Source: Branchiostoma floridae (lineage: Eukaryota; Chordata; Leptocardii; Amphioxiformes; Branchiostomatidae). From it: a DNA stretch of 64,000 bases. Shown here piece by piece: positions 32,342 through 42,924 of this stretch. Numbering within the stretch: position 1 is the first letter of the stretch; every line of letters starts with the position of its first letter. Made by a program: the position numbers and the translations under genes. The notes under the pieces are model-generated. The model made no database searches, was not told the DNA's origin, and saw only the letters and a list, made by a program, of their open reading frames with translations. The stretch covers positions 16,846,930-16,910,929 of the forward strand of contig NC_049996.1 in assembly GCF_000003815.2 (NCBI RefSeq), written 5' to 3'.

Positions 32342-32464
32342 AGCATGGAGTGGAAGAGGCGATGGAGGAAGAGGTGCGACCCCCCCACATCGTGGAGCCC
32401 ATCCAGGGCACCGAGACCCGCGAGGGAGAGGGGGCCGGCTTCACCTGCAGGATCGAGGGAACCG
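32342..32464 (+). CDS. E31: acidic spacer and first third of Ig
   Basis: Acceptor GTCCAACAG, donor GTGAGA, phase 1-1. It encodes HGVEEAMEEEVRPPHIVEPI and then EGEGAGFTCRIEGT. The B-strand cysteine is present. The domain is completed by E32 across an intron packed with decoy acceptors. Confidence 0.92.
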
Positions 32465-34595
32465 GTGAGAGTTCTGCTTTTTTCTTTTTGTTTCTTCTTC
32501 ATCATGAAATATTTGTTTGGCTTACAAGTCTATATGTAAAAGGACAAGGAGTTAGATCTTCTCCCTTCCACTATGAATTACATGATGGCATTGTATCTCT
32601 ACAAGTATCTCTACAAGTAAAACTTTTAAAACAAACTACTACTAGATACAGTGACTACCTGTCTATTGTACTGAAACTTACCTTATTTCCTTTGCCATTC
32701 AACAGAGGTTGATGTGACTTGTTACTGTATATCTACATGTAACGCTGACTACTAGTATCCATTATACAAAAAAGTGTACAACAGCGCATTGTCCCTGTCC
32801 TTGGTACTGAACTGTACATGTTGTGGTTCCCCCATCCTCAGAGGTGGGCATTACATAGTACCGTAATGACTCCCCCATACTGTAGCTACTACTTCTACAT
32901 GTACTATATACCTTAATGCGTACATGTCCATTATCCTGAAACTCACTGTCACTATGCTTCAAAGTGTACAACAACACTTCATCCCTGTCCTTGGTACTGA
33001 ACTTATGTGCTTATTCCATCAACAGAGGTGGACGTTACGTGGTACCGTAACGACTCTCCCATACTGTAGCTACAGGGTTCAGGCTGCACTGTACTACTAG
33101 ATACCTTAATGTGTGCATGTCCATTATTTTGAAACTTACGTCACAGCGCTTTGCCCCTGTCCTGAACTGTTGTTCTTCCCCCATCCACAGAGGTGGACGT
33201 TACGTGGTACCGTAATGACTCTCCCATACTGTAGCTACTGCTAGGTACCTTGATGTGTACAGGTCCAAACAACACACAGCGCTTTGTCTCTGTCCTTGGT
33301 ATTGAACTGTTGTTCTTCCCCCATCAACAGAGGTGGACGTTACGTGGTACCGTAACGACTCTCCCATACTGTAGCTACAGGGTTCAGGCTGCACTGTACT
33401 ACTAGATACCTTAATATGTGCATGTCCATTATTTTGAAACTTACGTCACAGCGCTTTGCCCCTGTCCTTGGTACTGAACTGTTGTGCTTATCCCATCCAC
33501 AGAGGTGGACGTTACGTGGTACCATAACGACTCTCCATACCGTAGCTACTGCTAGGTACCTTGATGTGTACAGGTCCAAACAACACACAGCGCTTTGTCT
33601 CTGTCCTTGGTATTGAACTGTTGTTCTTCCCCCATCAACAGAGGTGGACGTTACGTGGTACCGTAACGACTCTCCCATACTGTAGCTACAGGGTTCAGGC
33701 TGCACTGTACTACTAGATACCTTAATGTGTGCATGTCCATTATTTTGAAACTTACATCACAGCGCTTTGCCCGTCCTTGGTACTGAACCGTTGTTCTTCC
33801 CCCATCCACAGAGGTCCGTAACGATTCCCCCATACTGTAGATACTACTTCTACTATTTACCTTAATGTGTACATGTCCATCATCCTGAAACTCACTCTCA
33901 CTATGCTTCAAAGTGTACAACAACACTTCATCCCTGTCCTTGGTATTGAACTTATGTGCTTATTCCATCAACAGAGGTGGACATTACGTGGTACCGTAAC
34001 GACTCTCCCATACTGTAGCTACTGCTAGGTACCTTGATGCGTACAGGTCCAAACAACACACAGCACTTTGTCTCTGTCCTTCGTACTGAACTGCTGTGAT
34101 TATCCCATCCACAGAGGTGGACGTTACATGGTACCGTAACGACTCTCCCATACTGTAGCTACAGGGGTCAGGCTACACTGTACTACTAGATACCTTAATG
34201 TGTGCATGTCCATTATTTTGGAACTTACGTCACAGCGCTTTGCCCCTGTACTTGTAACTGAACTGTTGTTCTTCCCCCATCCACAGAGGTGGACGTTACG
34301 TGGTACCGTAACAAATCCCCCATGCTGTAGCTACTACTACTAGATACCTTAATGTGTGCATGTCCATTACCCTGAAATTTACGCCCACTATGCTTCAAAG
34401 TGTACAACAGCGCTTTATCCCTGTCCTTGGTATTGAACTGTTGTTCTTCCCCCATCAACAGAGGTGGATGTTACGTGGTACCGTAACGATTCTCCCATAC
34501 TGTAGCTACTGCTAGGTACCTTGATGTGTACAGGTCTAAACAACACACAGCACTTTGTCCTTGGTACTGAACTGTTGTGCTTATCCCATCCACAG
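32465..34595. repeat. Intron 31: array of twelve decoy copies of the E32 acceptor and exon start
   Basis: Acceptor plus the first ~40 bases of E32 is repeated with decoy exon starts at 32706, 32842, 33026, 33191, 33331, 33503, 33642, 33812, 33975, 34115, 34287 and 34462; the true start is 34596. In most copies the codons after ...NDSP run into an in-frame TAG (CCCATACTGTAG). Units alternate at about 140 and 170 bp, giving a higher-order period of about 310 bp. The polypyrimidine tract and CAG are intact in nearly all copies. Confidence 0.95.
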
Positions 34596-34784
34596 AGGTG
34601 GATGTTACGTGGTACCGTAACGACTCTCCCATCAAGCCTTCCAAGTACTTCCAGCTGATGTCGGAAGGCGAGTACTACGTCTTGAACATCAGCGAAGCTT
34701 TCCCTGAAGACGCGGGGACCTACAAGGTCGTCGCCGTCAACCCGGCCGGAGAAGACCAGTGTGCCGCGGACCTGCAAGTGGAGA
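34596..34784 (+). CDS. E32: remainder of Ig
   Basis: Acceptor ATCCACAG, donor GTAAGT, phase 1-1. It encodes VDVTWYRNDSPIKPSKYFQL, EYYVLNISEAFPEDAGTYKV and VAVNPAGEDQCAADLQVE. It is the only copy of the array that continues into a full Ig sequence. Confidence 0.94.
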
Positions 34785-36196
34785 GTAAGTTGCACACACC
34801 TGTGAACACCTGAAGTAAAAGTTTCACGCCACTTTCTCTTTCTGTAACACCTCAGGAAGACGTTAACCATAGGACCATATGTTCACCGTATATGCACGCT
34901 TGCCGCAACTTGTTTCACTACATGAAAGCAAAGACTGGTGCCTGCATCTAGTGTGAACTGACCAACTTTCAGAGTAACACACCCGTTTCACAGGCACATA
35001 TAGATATCTAGTTTGATCGTAGCAAATGACATAAATCATTAACATAATCATAGACAACAGTGTATATTTCTATCTCCGTGCACATTACTGAATACAAGAA
35101 TCTATCAATCCAGTGTCCATGTTCTAAGCATCTCCACCAGTCTCTGCTTCACAATGTATCCCTGTGTTTAGTCTTGCACATCTCTCATGATACTATTACA
35201 AGTAGAAACATTAATTTTGCCTCTGCTTATCCGCTTACGATCGTCATCTCGTCTCTATAGCAACAGCCTCTGACAGAAATAACTGTGCAATACTGCTGTA
35301 GATTTGAACTTTCTCCTTTTCACCTGTAGAACACGCATCAACCGATTGCTTTAATCTCTTGAATACCTGCGAGATGCGTTGCTTAGTATTTGTAAACTTG
35401 TCTAATTTCTAAACATGTTCCCTCTCTCTGGTAACCCTCTCTTTTCTGGCAGCGCTAATTTTCTCCAAGTTGCAGTTTTCCTCCCTTCTGGCGGACCTTT
35501 TTCTTTCAAAACCGAGTCGTTTTCATCTTGTAGAATTTTCCCACCCCTCTTTCGTAGTCCGAGTCATTACCAGGTAACTCACTTTCCTGCCTTCATTCTC
35601 TGCGTTGTGCTTCATGCTAGAGCATATCATTGCACGCCATATGTAGTGTACATGTCGACAGTAGGTGCCGTCATTCCATACGAACATCTGAATGTGTTTT
35701 GTACATGTTGTATCATTCCTGAAGGTTTACTGTACTATTATTGGCATAATGTCGCCCAAGCTTGACAAAGCTACGTATATATGTATTTCCGATTAGACAT
35801 AGTTTGCAACGAGCTACTTTGAATTGTTGGCCAAAATTTGCTGAACCGAATTTCAGTATACATGTGGTAGAAATCCTCCATTCATTTGTCAATGCAAATC
35901 ATCTGCTCAGGCAAGCCATGCATAGAAATATTGCTTTGGTTTTGCACGGGCTTTGGTTTGACGTGATTCTGCATGAAATGTTCTTTGAAATTCAGTTGCA
36001 AAGTTGATGTTGCTGGTAATTGAAAAAAAAAATACTCTAAATATATCAAGTGTACCGCATGCAAATATACTTCTGATTAGGAGGACAAATTGAGCAGATT
36101 TTGACATCCGTTGCTGTTGTTTGTAAAGTTGTTTTTAAATCACACTAAGTTTTTGTTTTGTATGTGATGTATGACAGTGGCTCTATGGTTTTATAG
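34785..36196. other. Intron 32, no recognised element
   Basis: 1.4 kb of AT-rich intron. Overlapping short open frames (for example near 35415-35765) have no domain or splice support. Confidence 0.5.
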
Positions 36197-36514
36197 AAGC
36201 TGTCCCGGAGGCGGAGTTGGTCAAACCCACCCAAGTGTCTCCCGCCTTCATCAAAGACCTGCAGAATCAGACCACTCCTGAGGGCAGCTCCGCAAAATTC
36301 GAGTGCCGCATCCAGGGGAAACCCGACCCCGCGGTCACCTGGTACAAGAACGGCACGGAGCTCAAGGAGACGTCTGACTTTAAGATGTCGCGTCTCGGAG
36401 ACGTGTACTCCTTGGTGATTGCGGAGTGTCTGCCTGAAGATTCAGGGATGATTCTGTGCAAGGCTGTCAACCCAGCCGGACAGGTGCAGAGCCAGGCACA
36501 GCTTACAGTACAAG
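36197..36514 (+). CDS. E33: complete Ig domain
   Basis: Acceptor TTTATAG, donor GTGAGA, phase 1-1. It encodes a spacer AVPEAELVKPTQVSPAFIKD, then SSAKFECRIQGKPDPAVTWY, LVIAECLPEDSGMILCKAVN and PAGQVQSQAQLTVQ. Both cysteines and the tryptophan are present. Confidence 0.95.
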
Positions 36515-36940
36515 GTGAGAAAATCCTTCTGTTCTACTGATAGAGGGTTGAAGTAACAATGTGTGATGCTAACCGTTACCTTCCACCCTTCCTCTACAAA
36601 CACCCTTTACACTATTACAAACAAAAAAATCGTTTGCAGTGAACCCCCTTGGCAATTTTTGCATTTTTGCATGATGAACCTTTTACAATTTTACTTTTGC
36701 ATGGCGACATTTTGAGGACTCCCTTTTCGTGTGTCATCTGTCTCTTTTCTCGAGGACGCGCATCTCAAACTGCGTCATTTTGCATGGAGCTGTCCTATCT
36801 CTAACTTTGCATGGAACTTTCAAGAAGCCTCTCTCGAGCACCAGTGTGGCGACGTAATGCATGCCTTGTCGCATGTTGAAGATGTCCTTTTCATGAAGAC
36901 ATACTGGGAAGAAAGCTGACCAAACTCCCTTACTCTACAG
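36515..36940. other. Intron 33, no recognised element
   Basis: 426 bases; nothing recognised. Confidence 0.5.
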
Positions 36941-39900
36941 TGGATGAAACGGTGATCGACCAGGAAGTCACACAAGTCGTGCAACAGGCAGCGATGGCTG
37001 CCGCACCAGGCCCCAAGATCAGTGAAACCGTGGACGGCTCAACTTCAGCACCAAGCTTTACACAGACGCTACAGGGTCAGACTGCAGTGCTCGGGGAGCG
37101 GGCGAAGTTTGAAGCCGTCGTCAACATCTCTCCTGACACAAAAATCGTCTGGTTACATAACGGTGTTGAGATCAAGGGAGACCAGAGACACCTGATACAG
37201 CTTGACAGGAAAACAGGCCGCTGTGTGCTAATCATCACCAAACTGGTGGTGTCAGATTCTGGCGAGTACGCCCTACAGGTCATAAACGCCTTGGGAGAGG
37301 CAGCCTGCACCGCTCAGCTTCTCTTCCAAGAGAAGCAGGTAAAGCGGCAGACAGTGGAAGGCGACGGCCCCAACTTTACAAAGATGTTGAGTGGGCAGGT
37401 TGTTGAAGATGGCAGCACTGCTCGGATGGAAGTAGGAGTGGGCTGCTCTCCTGCTCCCACTGTTACCTGGCTCTTCAACGGGGTAGAAATCAAACCCGAC
37501 CAGAGAAGGAAAGTCATCGCGGATGCACAACGGCAGCTTTACGCGCTTGTTATCGAGAAGGTTCAGCCGTCAGACCAAGGAAACTACACCTGCAAGGCGA
37601 TGAATAAGTTCGGGGAGGCCGGGTGCACAGGGCAGCTGTTTGTACAGCCACCAGGGCAGAAGGTGAAGCTGGTCCAAGGAGAGGCGCCAAACTTCTTGAA
37701 GATGCTAGAAAGCAAAGCTGCAGAGGAGGGCAGCACGGCTAGACTGGAGATTGTTGTGAGTGGAAATCCTGAGCCTAAAGTCTTCTGGTATCACAACGGG
37801 AAGGAGATCAGGCCAGACCAAAGAAGGCAGTTCCAGTACGACCAGGCAAGGCATCTTCACGCTCTAGTGATACCCAAGGTACAGAGTGAAGACGACGGCG
37901 AGTACACTGCTAATGTGAGGAATGACTTTGGAGAAGCTGCCTGCACCTCCAGCCTACATGTTTACGCTCCTGGTCAACAGGTGCAGCTGGTACATGGAGA
38001 ATCTCCAAACTTTGCACAGATGTTAGAAAGCCAGGCCGTAGAGGAAGGCGGAGCTGCAAAGCTCCAAATCGTCACCAGTGGAACCCCGGAACCGACCGTT
38101 ACATGGCTGTTTGGCGGGGTTGAGCTACAGGGAGACGCTAGACGGAAGATTTCTGTGGACAGCGCGAAACGATCTCACCTCCTGGTGATACAGCAAGTGC
38201 AAGAGTCAGATTCAGGCGAGTACACGGCCAGGGTGCAGAATGACTTCGGCATTGCGGAGTGCACAGCACAGATCCTGGTGTACCCGCTTGGCCAGAAGGT
38301 CACTATAGTGCAAGAAGGAGTGCAGAATGTTGCGGGAGGTGGTCAAACTGTTCAAGTTGCGCAGGGTAAAACCGGCCAAACTGTCCAGGTTGCGCAAGGC
38401 ACAACAGGTCAAACTGTTCAGGTTGCACAGGGCAAAGCCGGTATGGAAGGACTGTCGCAGAGCATCATAACGGCTGGCCAAAGGGTTCAGGCTTCGCGAG
38501 GGGCGCCACAGACCATCGCAGGAGGAGACCAGGCAGTTCAAGTCATCCAGAGCCAGACGGTTCAGAGTGGCCAGGGCACCGTGTTAGGTGGTAGTCAAGT
38601 TATGGTACAAGGTGGCCAGGTGACGATGGTACAAGGAGGCCAGGGTGCTATGATACAAGGGGAATCTCCTAACATTGCACAAATGTTAGAAAGCCAGGCA
38701 GTAGAAGAAGGTGGGGCTGCAAAGCTCAATATCATCACCAGTGGAACCCCTGAACCAACCGTGACGTGGTTGTTTGGCGGGGTTGAGCTAAAGGGAGACG
38801 CTAGACGGAAGATTTCTGTGGACAGCGCGACAGGATCTCACCTCCTGATGATACAACAAGTGCAGGAGGCAGACTCCGGCGACTACACGGCCAGGGTGGA
38901 GAATGACTTTGGCATTACCGAGTGCACAGCACAAATCCTGGTGTACCCTCGTGGTCAGAAAGTCACAATAGTGCAAGAAGGAGTGCAGAATGTGACAGGA
39001 GGCAGTCAAACTGTTCAAGTCGCACAGGGTAAACCCGGTATGGAGGGACTGTCTCAGAGCATTATAGCGGCTGGTCAAAGGGTCCAGGCCTCTCGAGGGA
39101 CGACTCAGAACACTGGACAAGGAGGCCAGGTCACTATGGTACAAGGTGGAGACCAGGGTACCACGGTACAAGGTGGCCAGATCACTATGGTACAAGGTGG
39201 CCAAGGAATGATGGTACAGGGTGGCCAGGGCACGACCGTGGTTCAAGGCACATCTCAACACATCGTCGAAACCGGCACCACACTTCAAGGGGAGCCGCCA
39301 AACTTTGGGAAGATGCCTGACTCTCAGGCAGTAGAAGAGGGTGGCACAGCTCGATTTGAGACCATCGTCACGGGAAGTCCGGAACCCGAGGTGGCCTGGC
39401 TGCACAACGGACAGGAGCTGAAGTCAGGCGGTCGTTATCAGATCAGTGTAGACTCTGCAAACCATCACCACGTTCTGGTCATACAGAAGTTAGCAAAGGC
39501 TGATGCAGGGAAGTACACAGCAAGAGTGGGTAACCAGTTTGGCGAGGCAGCTTGCACTGCAGAGCTGCACGTCATTGCACCTGGCCAGAAAGTCAAGATG
39601 GTGAAAGGCGAGTCCCCAAACTTTGCGAAGATGCTGGAGAGCCAAGCTGTGGAGGACGGCAGCGCCGCGAGGTTTGAGGTCGTCGTCACGGGCAACCCAG
39701 AGCCGACCGTTATATGGCAGTACAATGGCCAGGACCTTAAACAAGACCAGCGAAGAGAAGTCATCTCTAACAAGGCTAAAGGGCAGCACGTGCTGCTCAT
39801 CGAGAGTGTTCAGCAGTCGGACTCAGGGGACTACACAGCCAGGGTGAGGAACGACTTCGGAGAAGCCGCCTGTACCGCGCAGCTTCTAGTCTACCCTCCC

Positions 39901-40213
39901 GGGCAGAAGGTGAAGCTCGTCACCGGAGAGTCGCCGAACTTCGCCAAGTTTCCCAGCAGCGCTGCCGTGGCGGACGGGGATCCGGCGCGGTTTGACGCGA
40001 TGGTGACCGGTTCTCCCGTACCGAACGTCACCTGGCTGCACATGGGGACGGAGATCCGATCAGACACGCGGAGGAAGGTCGTCTTCGACCAATCGAAGAA
40101 CATGTCCAGCATCGTCATCTCGCAGGTCCAGCCCTCGGACGGAGGAGACTACACGTGTCAGCTGACCAACGACTACGGACAGGCCGCCTGCACCGCCCAA
40201 CTTCTCGTCAAAG
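36941..40213 (+). CDS. E34: 3.3-kb exon, eight Ig domains and Gln/Gly/Val repeat linkers
   Basis: Acceptor CTCTACAG, donor GTATTA, phase 1-1; a stop (TAG, 40225-40227) follows if the donor is not used. Eight I-set domains start near PSFTQTL, PNFTKML, PNFLKML, PNFAQML, PNIAQML, PNFGKMP, PNFAKML and PNFAKFP. Most are joined by a conserved ~20-residue spacer, PGQKVKLVxGES. After the fourth and fifth domains the spacer is expanded into long uncharged repeats. These contain 11-residue GQTVQVAQGKT units and 8-9-residue GGQVTMVQ units (about 38320-38660 and 38985-39290). Domain four plus its linker and domain five plus its linker are a recent duplication. Confidence 0.94.
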
Positions 40214-41378
40214 GTATTAAGAAGTAGTAGCCCTTGTGTAGTGATAGGCTGATACTGTAGATGGTTTTCCTGGCAGCTACAGGCGAGAGTAGTTACCGTA
40301 GATCTGCACTTTTAGAAATAATGCTAAAATATAGAGAAAAGATACTCTGAAATATGTGCAGAAAGACCATCAGCGTTTGAACTGCAGTGATTTCTTTAAC
40401 ATCTCTTGTAGTCAAGATCTCTTGCTGGACTGTTGTATACCTTTGAGCTCCACTAAATGACACTTTCCCCTATTTATAACGGTGCTTCTTAGGCTGTAAA
40501 ACTTAGTAGAAATTACTACAAACTCTACTCTACTTCACTGTTGTTATTTTCTTCCACCTGCAAGCGCCAAAAGGTGTAAATGCCTGATAAAATAATCTGT
40601 TAATTTTCCAATCGGTCCAACATCCGGTCCAACTAATTTTTTCAGGTCCGTTTTTTCTGGACCGGTCCAATAAGAAAAAACGGTTTTGTACCGGTACGCT
40701 GTACCGATTCCAGCCCTAGTAGTTACCGTAGATCTGCACTTAGAAATAATGCTAAAATATAGAGAAAAGATACTCGAAATATGTGCAGAAAGACCATCAG
40801 CGTTTGAACTGCAGTGATTTCTTTAACATCTCNNNNNNNNNNNNNNNNNNNNNNNNNNNNNNNNNNNNNNNNNNNNNNNNNNNNNNNNNNNNNNNNNNNN
40901 NNNNNNNNNNNNNNNNNNNNNNNNNNNNNNNNTATAACGGTGCTTCTTAAACTTAACGGTGCTCCTTTAGACTTAAAGACCTGTCTTGTCGTCTGCAGTA
41001 CTTTCCTCGGTCCCCTGTCTTCTTTCTCCTTATTGTCTAAACTTTCATCCCTTTCATCAGACTAAAACATTTCCGTAGATGCTACTGACAACTCTCTAGG
41101 AATTCTTCTGTCAACATTTCGATGTGGCATTTGAAAATTGCTAAATTGCTGCATAGGAAGACTTTGCAAAATCTCCTTTCTTCCATATTTTGTGTATCTT
41201 TCATATTTCTGTTTCGGAAAAGATAAAAGTATAACTTGCATGCGATTTTTGTACTAGTCTATTTCTTGTAAATATTAGTAAACTGACTATATTCTTGAAA
41301 TTTGAAATTCTGAAAAAAAATACATAAAATAAAGCAAAAGTGACCCAAAAAGTCTCACTTCCATCCCACACCCATCAG
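40214..41378. repeat. Intron 34 with a duplicated block around an assembly gap
   Basis: About 40288-40490 recurs at about 40718-40950, interrupted by the gap: both copies run from AGTAGTTACCGTAGATCTGC to TATAACGGTGCTTCTTA. Between them, about 40600-40716 resembles one end of a hAT-type element (GGTACGCTGTACCG.TTCCAGCCCTA). It is either a tandem duplication or two haplotypes joined in the assembly. Confidence 0.75.
40833..40932. other. Assembly gap (100 N)
   Basis: 100 N inside the second copy of a duplicated intronic block. Comparison with the first copy suggests the missing sequence is of similar length (roughly 65-85 bases). Confidence 0.99.
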
Positions 41379-41719
41379 CACCCCACGAACCGGAGACAGA
41401 AGACAGTGGAGCCGCGCCCGAAATCCTCCGTCCGTGTCGGAACATTCTCACAATGGAAGGGCACACCGTGTACTTCCAGTGTAAGGTCGCGGCCATGCCC
41501 TTACCCAAGGTCACATGGTACAAGGATGAAGTGGAGGTCAGAGAGTGCGGGAATGTGACCTTCGAGGAAAGTTGTGTGGACGACAGGACGGTCCTGGTTA
41601 CCATGGTGATCATGAACGTGAGACCGGGGGACCATGGTTGTTACACGTGTCACGCTGTGAACTCGTTAGGGGAGACTGTCTGTCAGGCTTACTTGGATGT
41701 ACAGGGGGCTAAGAGGTGA
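41379..41719 (+). CDS. E35: Ig exon, possibly an alternative terminal exon
   Basis: Acceptor CCCATCAG, phase 1 entry from E34. It encodes a spacer PHEPETEDSGAAPEILRPCR, then GHTVYFQCKVAAMPLPKVTW, DDRTVLVTMVIMNVRPGDHG and CYTCHAVNSLGETVCQAYLD. The frame ends in TGA at 41717-41719. No phase-1 donor is present at the domain end: GT at 41699 (phase 0) or 41713 (phase 2) would not join E36 at its best acceptor. E34 joins E36 directly in frame. The exon may therefore be a last exon; an AATAAA lies at 42151-42156. Confidence 0.75.
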
Positions 41720-42924
41720 CATCGGACTGTTGAGCTAGAGTAGCAGATATTTAAACCTTTCTTAAGCCAGTATTTGAGACGTCGACAAATTGCAAGAGCC
41801 AGCATCTTAAACTAAGCAATATCATTAGCAGTATTAAATCTACTATACAGTCATGATTGCAAGTTTAGATTTTGATTTTTAAAGCTATCAGTATTATGTA
41901 TTATTTTCTTTAAAGCCATTTGATAGGAGAAGACCTGTGGAAAAAGCAGAAGTTAGATACAGTATTAGCACCTGTAATTATTGTGTGTATAATGCAACAA
42001 GCAATATATTCAACCGCTCTGTATGTTTAAAGTGTTCTATGCACCAATGTTTGTAGTGATTGACACTATTATGATGATATACTTTGGTTGTTGCCATTCT
42101 GCAGTATTTTCTATGTTTACCATCGGGTGTATGTGACTCAGGTATGGATGAATAAAAACCTCACCGATTTCGCTATGGTAGTACTGGCTCTGGCGTCATG
42201 TGTGTCTCATTGGTGTGATAATAACTGTGGAGCTGAAATTGCCATGCAAATGAGGAGAGGGGAGGAGAGACTATCTACCGGAAATCCGAAGTGAGGACTG
42301 TATTTTCCGCATGCTTTGTTCCTTCACACGGAATCCTTAAACATGTGTCATCTTGGTAAAACGGTTCTTCAAGACAACTAAGAGTTAATGCCTAGCCAAT
42401 GGTTCGATAATGTCCTTCTGCTGGCTTTGACAGAGCGGCAATGACTCACCTAGTGAGAAAAGTAGCAGAAGGTTTATCGAAACATTTGTAAGTATGAACT
42501 CTTGGTTGTGTTGGGGAAACAGTTGACCCAGTGATTTACCAAGGTGATAAAACTATTCACACATCTGTCATCTGGTGTTGCCTAATTAATACAGTCCATG
42601 GCCTCTCTCCTTCTGTGGGCATGGCACTTTCTGCTTCTTTCACTGACTCATTCTCAGCCACCTTAACGCATTCGGGCCAGAGCCTCGTTTTTTCTCTTCA
42701 TCCTCACGACTCAAGGTAATCACCGTCTCCAGAGATCAGAGCATTTTCATGCATTTTCTCACGTGCACAATCAAGGTACATTTGTTTATTTCAACATCTT
42801 TCCACTTTTGCGCACTTTCTCGTCTTTCTGTGTACCTCATCTCATGCTTTGTGTGTCGTTTGCCTTTTCTTCCGACCTGTCCTCTTTCCTGATCGCATTT
42901 TCCTCCCTTCTTCCTCTTTGCCAG
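41720..42924. other. Intron or 3' UTR between E35 and E36
   Basis: 1.2 kb of AT-rich sequence. AATAAA at 42151-42156 could serve an isoform ending in E35. No other element or exon is recognised. Confidence 0.45.

Noticed and set aside
32706-34500. Could the regular array be a CRISPR or a coding repeat exon?
   Set aside because: This is a eukaryotic intron; units are 135-185 bp with splice sites and in-frame stops, unlike CRISPR repeats or coding repeats.
42531-42719. Open frame between E35 and E36 as an exon
   Set aside because: No acceptor with polypyrimidine tract in the right phase and no recognisable sequence.
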